Of a stretch of 6,351 nt of DNA, positions 5,137 to 6,351 are shown piece after piece. A program made the translations under genes and the position numbers. The notes under the pieces are model-generated. The model had not been told where the DNA came from. It saw only the letters and a program-made list of their open reading frames with translations, and made no database searches. Origin of the DNA: Caldicoprobacter guelmensis (lineage in GTDB: Bacteria > Bacillota > Clostridia > Caldicoprobacterales > Caldicoprobacteraceae); the NCBI RefSeq assembly GCF_016908415.1, contig NZ_JAFBDW010000016.1:1-6351 (forward strand), read 5' to 3'. Position 1 is the first letter of the stretch; each line of letters opens with the position of its first letter.

Positions 5137-5519
5137 GGGTAAAAGTTATAAATCCAAACAATGTTGAAGGTATACAACTACCAGGGAGAGAACTTAAATG
5201 GATTATCACTCCTGAGACTGTGGGAGCGGAGAAATTATCAATTGCTATCATGAATTGTCCTCCTAAGTCAGTAGTGCGACCACTTCATAGTCATAAGGAT
5301 ATTGAGGAGGTGATATTAATTCTCGAAGGTAAAGGTGAGGCTTGGATTGATGGAGAAATAGTTACTTTTAAGAAAGGAGATGCGGTGTTTTTCCCTTCTA
5401 ATTCTAAGCATCAAGTACGAAATATTGGCGATACACCATTAATTACGGCTTCTATATTTTCTGCACCTACTAGGCCTGAAAATTATATTACTTATGAAAA
5501 AGATGGTTTTGAAGATTAA
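5134..5519 (+). CDS. Small single-domain cupin protein; start region appears frameshifted
   Basis: A beta-barrel cupin of about 128 residues, probably a metal-binding enzyme or small-molecule sensor; the substrate is unknown. Motif 1 reads PLHSHKDIEEVILILEGKG (two His and a Glu as metal ligands), and motif 2 reads GDAVFFPSNSKHQVRN (a further His ligand; PxN replaces the usual PxG). The open frame runs without a stop from 5133 to TAA 5517-5519 and encodes VKVINPNNVEGIQLPGRELK before the region at GTG 5220, so the natural N-terminus lies upstream. AGGGGGT at 5120-5126 followed seven bases later by ATG 5134 is the obvious start, but ATG GGG TAA is out of phase by one base. One more G would give MGVKVINPN. 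Either the gene is frameshifted, the G run is variable, or the sequence has an error. An internal GTG 5220 start lacks a ribosome binding site and would lose 29 residues. The PPC-domain gene follows 102 bases later. Confidence 0.8.
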
Positions 5520-5621
5520 GGGAGGTATTTCTGAATTTTTTAGGTAAATGTGAATATTTTGAAGAATATCTAAAAAGGGCAAGGTTTAATGGTTAAATTT
5601 TTTGAAAGAGGTGGTTTTATC
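5520..5621 (+). other. Cupin-PPC intergenic stretch with an orphan ribosome binding site
   Basis: GGGAGGT (5520-5526) directly abuts the cupin stop codon but has no ATG, GTG or TTG at a workable distance. The frame opening at a CTG (5531) reads LNFLGKCEYFEEYLKRARFN and stops at 5596. It is either a non-canonical short peptide or the relic of a small gene. An ATG at 5589, in frame with the following gene, has only a weak AAGG upstream. Confidence 0.3.
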
Positions 5622-6053
5622 ATGAGAAGAGATATAGGAGAGGAATTAGGGAGAATCATTATCCTTAATTTGCAAAGAGGAGAAGATTTGCTAAAGAGCA
5701 TCAGAGAACAATTAAAGCAAATAGGAATTAAAAATGCAGTTGTGTTGAGTGCAATTGGTTCATTACAAAGAGCAGTTTTTCATAGAGTTACAGGAATGGA
5801 AGAATCACCAGTGGATGAATATGTAACATTGGAAAAACCAATGGAATTGGCTTCTTTACAGGGAGTAATAGTAGATGGCGACCCTCATCTACATATGGTG
5901 ATTTCAGATTTGGAACAAACTTATACTGGACATTTAGAAGAGGGTACTGTTGTCCTCTATTTAGTAGAAATTACCTTGGCGGAAATTAAGGGTGTTAATT
6001 TACAGAGGAAGAAAAATGAACTTAATATCGCTGTATTAGAGGAAAAGAAATGA
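5622..6053 (+). CDS. PPC domain (DUF296) protein, 143 aa
   Basis: A compact PPC/DUF296-domain protein, the fold also found joined to AT-hooks in plants. Bacterial members are single-domain, form trimers and bind metal, and their biochemical role is mostly unknown. RGEDLLKSIREQLKQIGIKN (19-38) is the first helix, AVVLSAIGSLQRAVFHRV (39-56) the core strands, and DPHLHMVISD (87-96) with TGHLEEG (102-108) the conserved metal-site region; His89, His91 and His104 are the likely ligands. ATG 5622 is chosen because GAGGTG lies eight bases upstream and the domain begins right there; ATG 5589 would add eleven residues with a weak signal. Length is normal and no defect is seen. It lies downstream of the cupin gene on the same strand, so co-transcription is likely. 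Its TGA overlaps an ATG (ATGA), but that reading ends after four codons. Confidence 0.88.
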   Translation: MRRDIGEELGRIIILNLQRGEDLLKSIREQLKQIGIKNAVVLSAIGSLQRAVFHRVTGMEESPVDEYVTLEKPMELASLQGVIVDGDPHLHMVISDLEQTYTGHLEEGTVVLYLVEITLAEIKGVNLQRKKNELNIAVLEEKK

Positions 6054-6086
6054 AGTTTAGTTAAGGAATTGCATTTAAAAGTTTTT

Positions 6087-6236
6087 AACTATAAATGGGC
6101 AAAAATGCTTCCAGTAAATTTCCATCCTGTATTTCTGGGAGATATAAAGCTTTCCAGAATACAAAATGATAGGATAAAACACTTCATAAATCAAGTAATG
6201 GTAATTAATTACCAGAAAATTTGCTCATTTATAGTT
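6087..6236. repeat. 150-bp palindromic element, MITE-like
   Basis: The ends AACTATAAATGGGCAAA (6087-6103) and TTTGCTCATTTATAGTT (6220-6236) are inverted partners with one G/T-type mismatch in 17 bases. Inside, TGTATTTCTGG (6128-6138) pairs with CCAGAATACA (6154-6163) with one bulge, continued by ATCC/GGAT (6124-6127 with 6172-6175). TGGTAATTAATTACCA (6199-6214) is a perfect 16-bp palindrome. No clear target duplication flanks it. It could be a miniature transposable element or a large mRNA-end structure. A 62-codon open frame (6056-6242) runs through it without a recognisable product. Confidence 0.55.
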
Positions 6237-6245
6237 TTTAATTAA

Positions 6246-6351
6246 AGAAGGCTAATTAACTCTTGTTCTGCAAAAAAGGCAGTGGAATTGGTAAAGCTAC
6301 CAAAAATTAAATATGGCATAGTTACTAAAGCTGTGGTAAATTTATTTATCA
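6246..6351 (+). CDS. Possible coding region, truncated by the window end
   Basis: After an in-frame TAA at 6243-6245, the frame stays open to the edge and reads SCSAKKAVELVKLPKIKYGI followed by VTKAVVNLFI. The composition is protein-like (amphipathic helix, then a hydrophobic segment), but I recognise no family. There is no ATG; GTG 6282 or TTG 6288 are the only candidate starts and neither has a strong ribosome binding site. It may be a gene start with an unusual codon, or the remains of a gene whose 5' end was displaced by the palindromic element just upstream. Confidence 0.3.

Overview
The window is an AT-rich stretch from what looks like a low-GC Firmicute, probably an anaerobic and possibly thermophilic clostridium. 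The clues are strong Shine-Dalgarno sequences, standard stop-codon use (TGA is a stop) and the transposase families present. The taxonomic guess is inference. About three quarters of the window is mobile DNA or its debris, and a short block of ordinary host genes lies at the right.

Left region (1-2608). A complete IS1634-like element (96-2049, transposase 290-1960 +) sits inside an IS30-family transposase gene that runs on the minus strand. The N-terminal half of that gene is at 2505-2050 and the next part is at 95-1, leaving the window on the left. A perfect 26-bp direct repeat (70-95 and 2050-2075) brackets the insertion. Removing one copy plus the element restores the IS30 frame exactly. 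Long target duplications are characteristic of the IS1634 family.

Middle (2609-3146). There is no convincing gene here, but the + strand has a cluster of mutually consistent helices and short motifs that recall a group I ribozyme core, preceded by a possible promoter. It is the best candidate for something undescribed, though the class is not proven.

Third element (about 3111-4690). A minus-strand DDE transposase with zinc-ribbon cysteines, an IS6-like catalytic core and a hydrophobic N-terminus. All three transposase genes, although unrelated, have an inverted repeat that would hide the start codon and/or ribosome binding site only in transcripts entering from outside. Each gene's own promoter lies so that its transcript lacks most or all of the upstream arm.

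Right region (4691-6351). First comes a palindrome-rich non-coding stretch with a 70-bp hairpin carrying two consensus DnaA-box 9-mers and an attenuator-like hairpin. Next is a small cupin gene whose start appears to be out of frame by one base in a G run. A PPC/DUF296-domain gene follows, then a 150-bp palindromic MITE-like element, and finally the beginning of a possible further coding region cut by the window end. Cupin and PPC genes are co-directional and probably co-transcribed; their substrate is not evident.
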